DNA of 64,000 nucleotides from Candidatus Cryptobacteroides avicola (GTDB lineage: Bacteria; Bacteroidota; Bacteroidia; Bacteroidales; UBA932), in contig JADILV010000036.1 in assembly GCA_017695115.1 (NCBI GenBank), forward strand, positions 56,453-120,452, read 5' to 3'. The notes below the pieces were generated by a model. The model was not told the origin of the DNA and did no database searches. It worked only from the letters and a program-made list of their open reading frames with translations. The position numbers and the translations under genes were made by a program. Positions 1 to 7,109 of the stretch are shown one piece after another; the stretch's first letter is position 1; every line of letters begins with the position of its first letter.

Positions 1-1
1 A

Positions 2-610
2 AATGCCAGAAATGCATGCACAAATGCTCCCGGATGTTTGGTAGCGGCAAGACTTTATCAGAAATACGGTGTAGAGGCTTATCTGGATGATGCCGTTATG
101 CTGTATGATTACGTTGAGGGCAATCTTCTGTACGATGACGGGCGTGTTGAAGAGCCGCCTCTTTCATACACCCAGGGTACATTCGGGGAAGCCTGCCGGC
201 AACTGTATGATATTACAGGAGAAAGGAAGTACCTGCGTAAGGCAGACGCTGTGCTTCTTTATGCTATGACAAGCGGACGGTGTACAAACAACGGTTTGCT
301 CAGGGATGAAGGGACAAGTATGGACCAGAGCATATTCAAGGCTGTCCTTATCCCGTATGTCGTCAATTACATTATGTATGACAAAGCTACAGTCTCCACA
401 AAAGACAGACTCTACGAGCTACTTATGGATAATGCCGAAGCTCTTGATGCCAGTCTGGACAGGACGCTGTTCCCGCAGATGTATGCCAATTATTATTGGG
501 GAACACCGTTCAGTGGCGGAGTCGCTTCCATGGGGGCACAGACAAGCGGCGCTTCCCTTATGGAGGGCGTAGCGAGACTTGAGAAGTTTTTAAATGAAAA
601 CGCAGACTGA
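2..610 (+). CDS. GH76 family alpha-1,6-mannanase, C-terminal part
   Basis: Partial gene: the reading frame is open at the left edge, and about 202 codons are visible of a family that usually has 350-400. The visible part carries the family-typical N-A-C-T-N stretch just inside the edge, then repeated aromatic-rich helices of an alpha/alpha-barrel and a G-A-Q-T-S-G segment near the end. Family knowledge: GH76 enzymes are endo-alpha-1,6-mannanases acting on yeast-type mannan, usually at the cell surface or in the periplasm. The catalytic Asp pair and any signal peptide lie outside the window. The next gene, a SusE-like lipoprotein, starts one base after this stop, so the two belong to one transcript and probably one polysaccharide utilisation locus. 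Confidence 0.85.
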   Translation, partial: NARNACTNAPGCLVAARLYQKYGVEAYLDDAVMLYDYVEGNLLYDDGRVEEPPLSYTQGTFGEACRQLYDITGERKYLRKADAVLLYAMTSGRCTNNGLLRDEGTSMDQSIFKAVLIPYVVNYIMYDKATVSTKDRLYELLMDNAEALDASLDRTLFPQMYANYYWGTPFSGGVASMGAQTSGASLMEGVARLEKFLNENAD

Positions 611-611
611 T

Positions 612-2150
612 ATGAAACGGAAATATATTATTGTTCCTGCTTTGGCAGCCGGTATCCTTGCCGGCTGTACGGAGGAACAGCCCAACGGCGGCGGGCTGCT
701 TGATGAGCCTGCTATCGTGCAGACATTGGTTGCTCCGCAAGAAGGGGCCGAGATAAGTCTGGACAACATCGAGACGCTGGCATTTGAATGGTCAGCCGCA
801 GAATGGACCGGATATGGGGATGTTGAATATGATCTGGTGTTCGACTATGCAGAAGGAGATTTCTCCGAACCTGTCTATATTTTACCTGCCGAACAGTCCG
901 GTGTCACTAAGATCTTCATTCCTAAATCCATGCTGGATGAACTGTTCTATGCCGGAATTACGGACAACAAAGAGAGGATTTCAGTTTCCTGGGCTGTTAT
1001 CGCCCGGTCAGGATCAGGACTTTATTCCGAACTTTCATCCGAGATCCGTGATCTGATACTGACCAAGACTCCGGATCCTGCGATAGTGACAGATCTTCTC
1101 GCTCCGGCCAATGGCTATGATGTAGTAATGAAGAATCTGCAGGAATCTGAGACAGTGGATTTCTCGTGGGAGGCACCTGTATGGCTCGGGGAAGGAGACC
1201 TCAGCTATGAAGTGGTAATTGACAGACCGGACGGGGATTTCAGTGCTCCACTGTTTAAGTCACCACGTGTCAGCGAGACGTCCGTAGCGGTTTCCAGAGA
1301 AGACTTTGAGGCTATTCTGGAAACATTGGCTTCGGACGAATATTCAGTTTCTCTGAAATGGGCTGTCAATTCTTTTGCCGGAGACAATGCCTGGACTTCG
1401 TCAGTATCATCCGCATTGAATGTGGTGCAGCAGGCAAAACCTTTCGAGACAGGAGATCCTCTGTATATCGGAGGCGCCGGCTCGGAGACAGGGCAGCAGA
1501 CGGTGTATATTCCATCGGATTATTTCAACGTTTCTCTTGCCGACTTCGAAGATAAGGACTGCTCGAACAAGAAAGAGGTTGACTATAATTATGAAATATT
1601 TACAAAACTGCAGGCTGGGACTCCGTTCTACTTCTATGCCGGCTATGAGGATTATTTCTATACAGTCAGTGCTGACGGAAGTGCTTTCAAGGAAATTTCC
1701 GATGCATCCGAGGCTGAGGGTACTGTCCCTTCTGACGGCATTTACAGGATAAGGTTCAGTACAGAGACCGGTAAGGCGAAAGTACAGATTGTGACAAGAG
1801 TATACTGCAGGAATACTTCCAATGCAACGAATATAATGATGGATTACCAGGGTAACGGTCTGTGGGAAGTTAATAATGCTTCAGCGCCGTTCTCTGCAGG
1901 AAATACATATAAGTTCATGGTCACCGCAGGCGGCGAAGGAGATGGTTTCGACCAGCCGTACGGCGTTACATATCAGGGAACGCTTTCCCAGGATGCAGAC
2001 GAGAGTCTCTGGTATGTCCAGCCGGTAAGGAAGGGAGGCAATGTCCTTGTATACACTTATCCTTCCGGGCTTGGCAGCGGACTTCATGTAAGGCTTTATC
2101 TGAATAACGACAAGGGCCACTATACCCACGAATTCCTTAACTGGCAGTAA
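612..2150 (+). CDS. SusE/SusF-like outer membrane lipoprotein
   Basis: Secreted lipoprotein: a short positively charged start (MKRKY), a hydrophobic stretch and a lipobox L-A-G-C with Cys19. Two SusE-type immunoglobulin-like repeats follow (roughly residues 30-160 and 160-275); each begins with a V-x-x-L-x-A-P motif and contains F-x-W followed by Y-x-x-x-D. The C-terminal 240 residues look like two further beta-sandwich, starch-binding-like modules. An ATG six codons upstream (594) overlaps the GH76 gene; I prefer 612 because it gives a clean signal peptide. Family knowledge: SusE/SusF proteins sit on the cell surface and bind glycans for a SusC/SusD importer. With GH76 next to it the ligand is probably a mannan; this is inference. 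A strong terminator follows. Confidence 0.82.
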   Translation: MKRKYIIVPALAAGILAGCTEEQPNGGGLLDEPAIVQTLVAPQEGAEISLDNIETLAFEWSAAEWTGYGDVEYDLVFDYAEGDFSEPVYILPAEQSGVTKIFIPKSMLDELFYAGITDNKERISVSWAVIARSGSGLYSELSSEIRDLILTKTPDPAIVTDLLAPANGYDVVMKNLQESETVDFSWEAPVWLGEGDLSYEVVIDRPDGDFSAPLFKSPRVSETSVAVSREDFEAILETLASDEYSVSLKWAVNSFAGDNAWTSSVSSALNVVQQAKPFETGDPLYIGGAGSETGQQTVYIPSDYFNVSLADFEDKDCSNKKEVDYNYEIFTKLQAGTPFYFYAGYEDYFYTVSADGSAFKEISDASEAEGTVPSDGIYRIRFSTETGKAKVQIVTRVYCRNTSNATNIMMDYQGNGLWEVNNASAPFSAGNTYKFMVTAGGEGDGFDQPYGVTYQGTLSQDADESLWYVQPVRKGGNVLVYTYPSGLGSGLHVRLYLNNDKGHYTHEFLNWQ

Positions 2151-2179
2151 TATACTGTTCTGTACGGAACTGATTCGGA

Positions 2180-2240
2180 GAGGGTGACTAATCAAGGGTA
2201 GCGCAGAAAGTACCCTTTTTAGCCACCCTCTTATTTTGTC
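2180..2240 (+). terminator. Intrinsic terminator of the GH76/SusE operon
   Basis: An 11-bp outer stem (2180-2190 with 2220-2230, one G-U pair) encloses a 7-bp inner stem AAGGGTA/TACCCTT and a ten-base loop. A T-rich tail (TTATTTTGT) follows. It ends the polysaccharide operon before the unrelated gene at 2285. Confidence 0.85.
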
Positions 2241-2270
2241 ACGGAAGAATGCTGATCGGAAATTATTAGG

Positions 2271-2279
2271 TACATTTGC
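2271..2279 (+). promoter_or_regulatory. -7 promoter box TACATTTGC
   Basis: Exact match to the Bacteroidetes -7 consensus TAnnTTTG, ending seven bases before the ATG at 2285. With transcription expected a few bases after the box, the mRNA would be leaderless or nearly so. The -33 position has only AATG instead of TTTG. Confidence 0.6.
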
Positions 2280-2284
2280 ATCCC

Positions 2285-3298
2285 ATGAAAGAAAGAGTTT
2301 TCATCGATCCGGAAATAGGGCAGGTGCGCATAGTGAAAAGTGCGAGGAGCAGGCGCATCAGCATCAGGGTACATCCGCTCAGGGGAGTGGCGGTGAGCGT
2401 GCCGTATTTTCTGAAGTATGATGACGGAATAAGGTTTTTCCTGCAGAAAAAGGAGTGGGTGAAGGAGGCATTGGTCCGTCAGCGGCTCAGACAGGATGTT
2501 GCGGAAAAGGCGGGAGGCGCAGTAGGGGTGTTGCGCGACGGTGTGACAGTCAGGACATTGCTGTCGGAAATCCGGTTTCACCGTACTTCCGCCGTTCCGG
2601 GTGACAGCCGCTCCGGAATCCCGCCTGCCGTTCATGGCGGAGCCGGACGTCCTGTCCCGGATGCTGTGCCGGAGAGAGCCATAACCGTGACCTCGGCCCT
2701 TGTGGAAGATGTCAGGCAGACCGGACGGCTTTATCTGAGCCCGGATCTCCCGCTGTCCCGTAAAGACGTTGATTACCCGGATTCTATGCCGCCAGAGGAT
2801 TCTGCTGAACTGTCTTCCGTTTTGAATCAGGTACTTGTGAAAATACTCCGTGACGAGGCCCGCAGCCTGCTGCCGCAGAAACTGGCTTTTTTTGCCGGAA
2901 AGTACGGATTCTCATACGGAAAGGTGGTTATAAAACACAACTCCACCAACTGGGGCAGCTGTTCCACTCGGGGCAATATAAACCTGAATCTGAATCTCGT
3001 GCGCCTTCCGGAGCCTGTGTGCGATTACGTGTTGCTCCATGAATTGTCCCACCTGCGGCATCCTGACCACGGCCCCGAGTTCCATACCCTTCTGGAACGC
3101 CTGTGTTCCGACAATATGAAACGGCTTGCTTTTCTCGTGGATTCATTGCAGGCGTCGGACGGCGCTCCCGGCCATTCCGGGGTCAAGGCATCGAAAGAAT
3201 ATTTCCACGGCCTGCTCTCTGCCATGCGCCGCAGCCGTGCGAAATTCCCTGTGCATCATGTCCTGGAACAGGAGGTGAAGAAATACCGTCTTATATAG
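2285..3298 (+). CDS. YgjP/DUF45-family metal-dependent hydrolase
   Basis: The zinc-site motif H-E-L-S-H is followed by H-P-D-H-G-P-E-F-H in the last third. This is the arrangement of YgjP (DUF45, SprT-like metalloproteins). Before it are the family's N-S-T-N-W-G-S-C-S block and an N-terminal R-S-R-R-I-S-I-R strand. At 337 residues it is about 100 longer than usual. The extra length is a poorly conserved Pro/Gly-rich insert (roughly residues 80-170) and a basic C-terminal tail. I chose ATG 2285 over the TTG at 2276, which lies inside the promoter box. Substrate unknown; probably a cytoplasmic metallopeptidase or hydrolase. It converges on the MATE gene with five bases between the stops. Confidence 0.85.
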   Translation: MKERVFIDPEIGQVRIVKSARSRRISIRVHPLRGVAVSVPYFLKYDDGIRFFLQKKEWVKEALVRQRLRQDVAEKAGGAVGVLRDGVTVRTLLSEIRFHRTSAVPGDSRSGIPPAVHGGAGRPVPDAVPERAITVTSALVEDVRQTGRLYLSPDLPLSRKDVDYPDSMPPEDSAELSSVLNQVLVKILRDEARSLLPQKLAFFAGKYGFSYGKVVIKHNSTNWGSCSTRGNINLNLNLVRLPEPVCDYVLLHELSHLRHPDHGPEFHTLLERLCSDNMKRLAFLVDSLQASDGAPGHSGVKASKEYFHGLLSAMRRSRAKFPVHHVLEQEVKKYRLI

Positions 3299-3303
3299 GG
3301 ATT

Positions 3304-4641
3304 CTATACTGCCTTGCCTTTCCAACGGCCGCTCTTCAGATACAGTCCGCAGACAATGAGCATCGCCACGGCGTAGATCACTTCAGTAAACCACGCTACC
3401 CATACAGGCGGTTTAAGACCGTTTATAATGAGGACGCAGAAAGCGGTATATATGACCAGGACCACGGCTTCCAGCCCGAATGCGGTGCGGGTATTCCCTG
3501 TTCCGGAAATCGCATTGAAGCAGATAAGTGCCGGCGTGGTGAAGATGTATGCGCCGCACAGCACCCAAAGGGATGATACCGAACCGTCGGTTATACCGGG
3601 TATGTCGGTGTATATGCCGATTACGGTCTTCGGGAATATGCAGAAAAATACCAGCAGGGGAATAACCGGTACATAAGCCAGTTTGATTACCCTCCTGACC
3701 AGCCTCATTGCCGTATCCTGATGGCCTTCCCCGATGAGGTTGCTGACCAGAGAACTGCAAGTGGAGGAAAATGCCGATGCGAATACCCACACGAATCCTG
3801 AGATGCTGCGGACAACATTCGATACGGCCAGAGCCCTTTCCCCGAGGTGTTCCACGCACAGGAAGAATATGAACCAGACCGATACTGAAAGGAAGTTCTG
3901 TATCATCGTCCAGACAGAAATGGAGAGAATACCCCCGAGTTTGCTCCAGCTGAAGTCTATCCTGCGGTTGAGCCCGTATTTCTCACAGTCTGTCTTGTGT
4001 ATGGTATAGACAATGAAGAATATGAGCGAAACAAGCTCTGCAAGGGTAGAGCCTATCGCGGCACCGGCGATTCCCAGGGCCGGGAAGCCCAGGTGTCCGA
4101 ACACCAGGATCCAGTTGAACACGACATTGGAGAGGACCATGACGATAGAGTTCAGTGTCAGGGTCTTCGTCTGGGTCGTTCCGACATAGAAGGCCCGGAA
4201 CATTACCGTGACGAACGCGAATATGAACCCGACCAGTCTCCACCGTACATAATCCATTGCCGCATCGGCTATTTCCGGGGATGACACCATCCGGTGCAAT
4301 GCCCACGGGGAAATCATTTCCGACAGGGCTATGATGACTACGGCAAGTCCCAGGAGGAAGTATACTCCATGGTAGAAGATGTTGCCCGTTTCCTTGTAGT
4401 TCCCTTCTCCGTTCCTGCGGGCAATGATGATCTGGGAGCCGAGACCGAATCCCAGTCCGGCCACGAATATGGCCATGCAATATACTCCGGCTATGGCCGA
4501 CGCCCCGAGCTCGACTTCTCCGACCCTGCCAAGAAAGGCCGTGTCTGTCATTCCGATAAGCTGTTCCATGATCAGGCTTATCAGAATCGGGTATGCTACT
4601 TTCCAGATGTGATGGTATGAATAGGGGAGAGTCTTTACCAT
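3304..4641 (-). CDS. MATE family multidrug/Na+ (H+) antiporter
   Basis: A 445-residue polytopic membrane protein with about 12 hydrophobic segments in two repeats. The N-terminal half carries M-E-Q-L-I-G-M-x-D-T-A-F-L-G-R-V-G, a typical MATE first-helix motif, and a G-F-G-x-G-S-Q motif in helix 2. Family knowledge: these proteins export cationic drugs or metabolites in exchange for Na+ or H+ across the inner membrane. The specific substrate cannot be read from the sequence. It lies downstream of truB on the same strand with an 81-base gap that may hold its own promoter, and it converges on the YgjP gene. Confidence 0.9.
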   Translation of the reverse strand: MVKTLPYSYHHIWKVAYPILISLIMEQLIGMTDTAFLGRVGEVELGASAIAGVYCMAIFVAGLGFGLGSQIIIARRNGEGNYKETGNIFYHGVYFLLGLAVVIIALSEMISPWALHRMVSSPEIADAAMDYVRWRLVGFIFAFVTVMFRAFYVGTTQTKTLTLNSIVMVLSNVVFNWILVFGHLGFPALGIAGAAIGSTLAELVSLIFFIVYTIHKTDCEKYGLNRRIDFSWSKLGGILSISVWTMIQNFLSVSVWFIFFLCVEHLGERALAVSNVVRSISGFVWVFASAFSSTCSSLVSNLIGEGHQDTAMRLVRRVIKLAYVPVIPLLVFFCIFPKTVIGIYTDIPGITDGSVSSLWVLCGAYIFTTPALICFNAISGTGNTRTAFGLEAVVLVIYTAFCVLIINGLKPPVWVAWFTEVIYAVAMLIVCGLYLKSGRWKGKAV

Positions 4642-4668
4642 ATTAAGAAAAATCAGTATTTCGCGCCG

Positions 4669-4676
4669 CGAAGATA
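4669..4676 (-). promoter_or_regulatory. Weak -7 box TATCTTCG before the MATE gene
   Basis: The minus strand reads TATCTTCG, one mismatch from TAnnTTTG, 27 bases before the MATE start codon. No clear -33 element. The gene could instead be read from rpiB-truB. Confidence 0.3.
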
Positions 4677-4722
4677 CTGAAAAATTCTGTCATTGCTCTG
4701 GGGTTGGAATATGGGGCTGATT

Positions 4723-5646
4723 TCAGTCCCTCTCCTGTGACGGTATCCGGAACGGCAAGGCGGATACCGCATCCTCTACCCCGAGGCAGTCCTCCACCCG
4801 GAAGTCACCGCTGCGGCTGCGTACAAGGGAGCACAGATGCGCCCCGCTGTCCAGCGCTTCACCAAGGTCCCTGGCAAACGCCCGGATGTATGTGCCCTTG
4901 CTGCATTCTATGCGTATCTCCGCTGTCGGAAGATGCAGCCCTGAAGTGTCTGCGACATTGATCCTGAGATTCTTCCCCGACGTTTCCCCATTCAGGTTGA
5001 TGTCCCGGACCGGCTTCCCTTCCGGATAGAAATGCAGAAGTTCTATATCTGAAATCCTGATCTTTGCGGCCCTGATTACGGATTCTGCAGCGGTATCGAA
5101 AACTTTTGCGGCCGTGTCGGATCCGGGTACGGATTCACCGCCCGGGATCTGCTGTTGTTTCCTGTAGAGTTTCCTGGCCAGTTCGTATGCCCTGACTCCG
5201 TCCACTGACTTTGCCGAGAAAAGCGGCGCTATCTGCTCCTGTTCTCCCAGGAATCCGTTCAGTTGTTCCCGGATCCCGTCTTCTGTGATATGTTCATAAG
5301 GGTACCGGGCGTCGATATCCTTCTCCAGATCGTAAGAAGGTGTAGTCGCACCGAAAGTCACTCCTGCAATATATTCCTTGTCATGGCTTTGCAGCATTTC
5401 GGCCAGTTTTGTCGCATTTCCGATACACACCAGCAGGACTCCTGTCGCCAGAGGATCGAGCGTTCCTGCATGTCCTGCCTTCAGGTTCTTCTTGTGGAAA
5501 TGCCTTGTGGCGGCGAATTTGATTTTCCGTATAACGTCCGCCGATGTCCACCGGTAAGGTTTGTCCACCGGTATGATGATACCTCCCGGATAGTCTTCTA
5601 TACTATCCGAGAGGTGCATTCCTTTTCTCAGAATAACAGGATCCAT
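4723..5646 (-). CDS. truB: tRNA pseudouridine(55) synthase TruB
   Basis: Converts U55 to pseudouridine in the T-loop of tRNAs. The signature G-H-A-G-T-L-D-P is present with catalytic Asp64, followed by A-T-G-V-L-L-V-C-I-G and the K-x-Y-x-x-x-x-x-F-G strand. At 307 residues it is longer than the usual 230-250 of Bacteroidetes. A Gln/Gly/Ser-rich insert around residues 155-190 interrupts the A-R-K-L-Y helix that normally leads straight into the next strand, so the insert is probably a surface loop. It starts one base after the rpiB stop, so the two are cotranscribed. Confidence 0.95.
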   Translation of the reverse strand: MDPVILRKGMHLSDSIEDYPGGIIIPVDKPYRWTSADVIRKIKFAATRHFHKKNLKAGHAGTLDPLATGVLLVCIGNATKLAEMLQSHDKEYIAGVTFGATTPSYDLEKDIDARYPYEHITEDGIREQLNGFLGEQEQIAPLFSAKSVDGVRAYELARKLYRKQQQIPGGESVPGSDTAAKVFDTAAESVIRAAKIRISDIELLHFYPEGKPVRDINLNGETSGKNLRINVADTSGLHLPTAEIRIECSKGTYIRAFARDLGEALDSGAHLCSLVRSRSGDFRVEDCLGVEDAVSALPFRIPSQERD

Positions 5647-5647
5647 C

Positions 5648-6079
5648 CTATTTTATCGGAATCTTGTCGATTCGTCTCTGGTGTCTGCCTCCTTCGAATT
5701 CCGAGTCAAGCCAGACATCCGTAATCCTGCATACCATGTCGAACGGTATGAACCGGGCCGGCAGTACCAGCACGTTTGCATCGTTGTGCTGTTTCACCAG
5801 CTTTCCTATTTCTTCATTCCACGCAAGTCCTGCCCTGATTCCCTGATGCTTGTTGAGGGTCATTACCATCCCGTTCCCTGTCCCGCACATTGCAATCCCT
5901 TTTTCAACCTCACCGCTTTCCACGGCCTCCGCCAACGGATGCGCCACATCCGGATAGTCCATACTCTCGGAAGAATACGTCCCGAAATCCTTTATCTGAT
6001 ATTTTTTCTCTTCCAGGTAGGCTATGAGTCTTTGTTTGTAGTCAAACCCTGCATGGTCACAGCAAATGCCCAGTGTCAT
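5648..6079 (-). CDS. rpiB: RpiB/LacAB family sugar-phosphate isomerase
   Basis: A 143-residue protein with the family hallmarks: D-H-A-G near the start (residues 8-11), an active-site C-G-T-G-N-G with Cys65, and an N-x-A-N-V-L-V-L-P-A-R-F segment. Family knowledge: RpiB interconverts ribose 5-phosphate and ribulose 5-phosphate in the pentose phosphate pathway; some relatives act on other aldose phosphates. The usual motif is CGSGNG; Thr for Ser is common in Bacteroidetes copies. It leads the rpiB-truB transcript, with a good promoter at 6117-6147. Confidence 0.92.
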   Translation of the reverse strand: MTLGICCDHAGFDYKQRLIAYLEEKKYQIKDFGTYSSESMDYPDVAHPLAEAVESGEVEKGIAMCGTGNGMVMTLNKHQGIRAGLAWNEEIGKLVKQHNDANVLVLPARFIPFDMVCRITDVWLDSEFEGGRHQRRIDKIPIK

Positions 6080-6116
6080 ATTGATATGTTTTTAATGAAA
6101 ATTCCGTTTGCCGCGC

Positions 6117-6147
6117 CAAAGGTACTGATTATTGATGGAATATTAAA
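6117..6147 (-). promoter_or_regulatory. rpiB-truB promoter
   Basis: The minus strand reads TTTA, 19 bases, then TACCTTTG (6117-6124). The -7 box matches TAnnTTTG exactly, and the -33 box is one base from TTTG at the normal spacing. The box ends 37 bases before the rpiB start. Confidence 0.65.
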
Positions 6148-6247
6148 GCGGTTTCTTTCCTTCGGCCTTTCTGGCAATGTTGACCATGATCATGATGCCG
6201 ATGATGCCCCTGGTCTTGTCCAGTCTGTATATTTCCTTGAAAGTCAT
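6143..6247 (-). CDS. Possible 34-residue basic small protein
   Basis: An ATG-to-TAA frame of 34 codons with an amphipathic start, an I-I-G-I-M-I-M-V hydrophobic stretch and a basic tail (A-R-K-A-E-G-K-K). It lies 13 bases after the small membrane protein at 6261 and on the same strand, so they could be cotranscribed. I recognise no family. A frame this short can occur by chance, and its 3' end overlaps the -33 region of rpiB. Confidence 0.3.
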   Translation of the reverse strand: MTFKEIYRLDKTRGIIGIMIMVNIARKAEGKKPL

Positions 6248-6260
6248 GGTATCTGATATA

Positions 6261-6497
6261 TTAAAGTTGTTTCTGGCTTTTGCCGGGCTTCCGGAAGATG
6301 TTTGCCGTATTTATGATGCTGAAAGCAATGAACAGCAATCCCCAGATTATTTTGATGATGCCGATGAAAATCCCGGCTTCAGGACGGCAAAGGCCGATGA
6401 TGCTGTCAACGATGGAGTACAGTCCGTACCCGCCGAATATCAGTATTAACATTATGACAGCCGTCTTGTTCTTGGCTGACAGTTCAGAGAATTTCAT
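6261..6497 (-). CDS. Small two-helix membrane protein, unknown function
   Basis: A 78-residue protein. A short polar start (M-K-F-S-E-L-S) leads into a first hydrophobic helix (residues 12-37), a short loop, a second helix (43-63) and a basic tail ending K-P-G-K-S-Q-K-Q-L. It has the look of the unnamed small inner-membrane proteins common in Bacteroidales. The start is preceded on the minus strand by TATCTTTA, one mismatch from a -7 box. Nothing shows its role. The strongest argument that it is real is the clean helix-loop-helix profile with charges at both ends. Confidence 0.5.
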   Translation of the reverse strand: MKFSELSAKNKTAVIMLILIFGGYGLYSIVDSIIGLCRPEAGIFIGIIKIIWGLLFIAFSIINTANIFRKPGKSQKQL

Positions 6498-6629
6498 GAT
6501 ACCGGTTTTTAAAGGTTATGCAATGAATCCTTAAAGATATGATTTTTAATTTTGAATAGCAATCCTGTCAGGGAATATAAAAAAAAGAAAAAACATTAAG
6601 AAAAAGAAAAATCTGAATATGTTGCGTCA

Positions 6630-6637
6630 TATCTTTG
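6630..6637 (+). promoter_or_regulatory. -7 promoter box TATCTTTG
   Basis: Exact match to TAnnTTTG, 48 bases before the GTG start at 6686 in an A-rich region. No TTTG at the -33 position. Confidence 0.45.
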
Positions 6638-6685
6638 TTGTGCAGAATATGATTCTGTGTACATTCGCCGGAAAAACCAGTAGGT

Positions 6686-6877
6686 GTGTGGAGAGAGAAA
6701 ATAATCGATTATTTGTTGGATATATCGAAGTATAGTTTTACTGCTGTAGTCATTACGGCCATAATGGAAGACATGTCCGGATATAGATGGCTGGTATATG
6801 GTATCGGTATTTTAATTACCTTTATTGCGTTTTATGTCAGTATGAGACTGCATCGGAATATAAAAAACAGAAAGTAG
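6686..6877 (+). CDS. Small membrane protein (DUF6722-like)
   Basis: A 63-residue protein starting at GTG. The start W-R-E-K-I-I-D-Y-L-L-D-I-S-K-Y leads into two hydrophobic helices (about 17-30 and 35-52) and a basic tail R-L-H-R-N-I-K-N-R-K. From memory, short Bacteroidetes proteins with the same D-I-S-K-Y start are filed as DUF6722, function unknown. It is followed four bases later by a second very small membrane frame, and I have the impression that this pairing recurs in Bacteroides. Promoter box at 6630. Confidence 0.6.
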   Translation: MWREKIIDYLLDISKYSFTAVVITAIMEDMSGYRWLVYGIGILITFIAFYVSMRLHRNIKNRK

Positions 6878-6881
6878 GTGT

Positions 6882-6983
6882 ATGGGAGCAATTTTCGCAT
6901 TTTCAGCAATGGGGGTTTTCTGTATTGTGATATTGATAATATCAAAAACGGAAAAAGGACAGAAGTGGCTGGATGGTGAGTAA
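6882..6983 (+). CDS. 33-residue single-helix membrane peptide
   Basis: ATG-to-TAA frame: one transmembrane helix (residues 2-22, rich in Ile, Val and Phe) followed by the charged end T-E-K-G-Q-K-W-L. It starts four bases after the stop of the 63-residue gene, so the two are translationally close. The helix followed by T-x-x-G-x-K-W-L resembles tiny annotated Bacteroidetes peptides found after similar genes. Function unknown; the two may form a small membrane complex, which is inference. Confidence 0.5.
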   Translation: MGAIFAFSAMGVFCIVILIISKTEKGQKWLDGE

Positions 6984-7000
6984 AAAATAGCTTGATTAAA

Positions 7001-7091
7001 AGGACATCTGCCCGTTGATGAAGATCCTCCCCACCAAGCGGGTCCCCTCCCTTTTCGGGAGCCAATGTCCTCATCAACGGGCAGATGTCCT
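7001..7091. repeat. 21-bp perfect inverted repeat with structured core (element R1)
   Basis: Arms 7001-7021 and 7071-7091 are perfectly complementary over 21 bp. The 49-base centre is C/G-rich; it holds a CTCCC/GGGAG hairpin around TTTTC and a weaker CCC/GGG pairing before it. Folded, this is a long stem with two small hairpins, like a three-way junction. It sits between convergent genes (6983 and 7110). On the minus strand the second arm is followed by TTTTAAT, so it could also end gltX transcription. The core is shared with the element at 14998-15062. Confidence 0.7.
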
Positions 7092-7109
7092 GATTCTGAT
7101 ATGTAAGCC

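Noticed and set aside
594..611. Upstream ATG of the SusE-like gene
   Set aside because: It overlaps the GH76 gene by 17 bases and would add six polar residues before a signal peptide that starts well at 612.
7001..7091. Insertion sequence end or attachment site
   Set aside because: No transposase or integrase frame is adjacent, no flanking target duplication is visible, and the whole element is about 90 bases.
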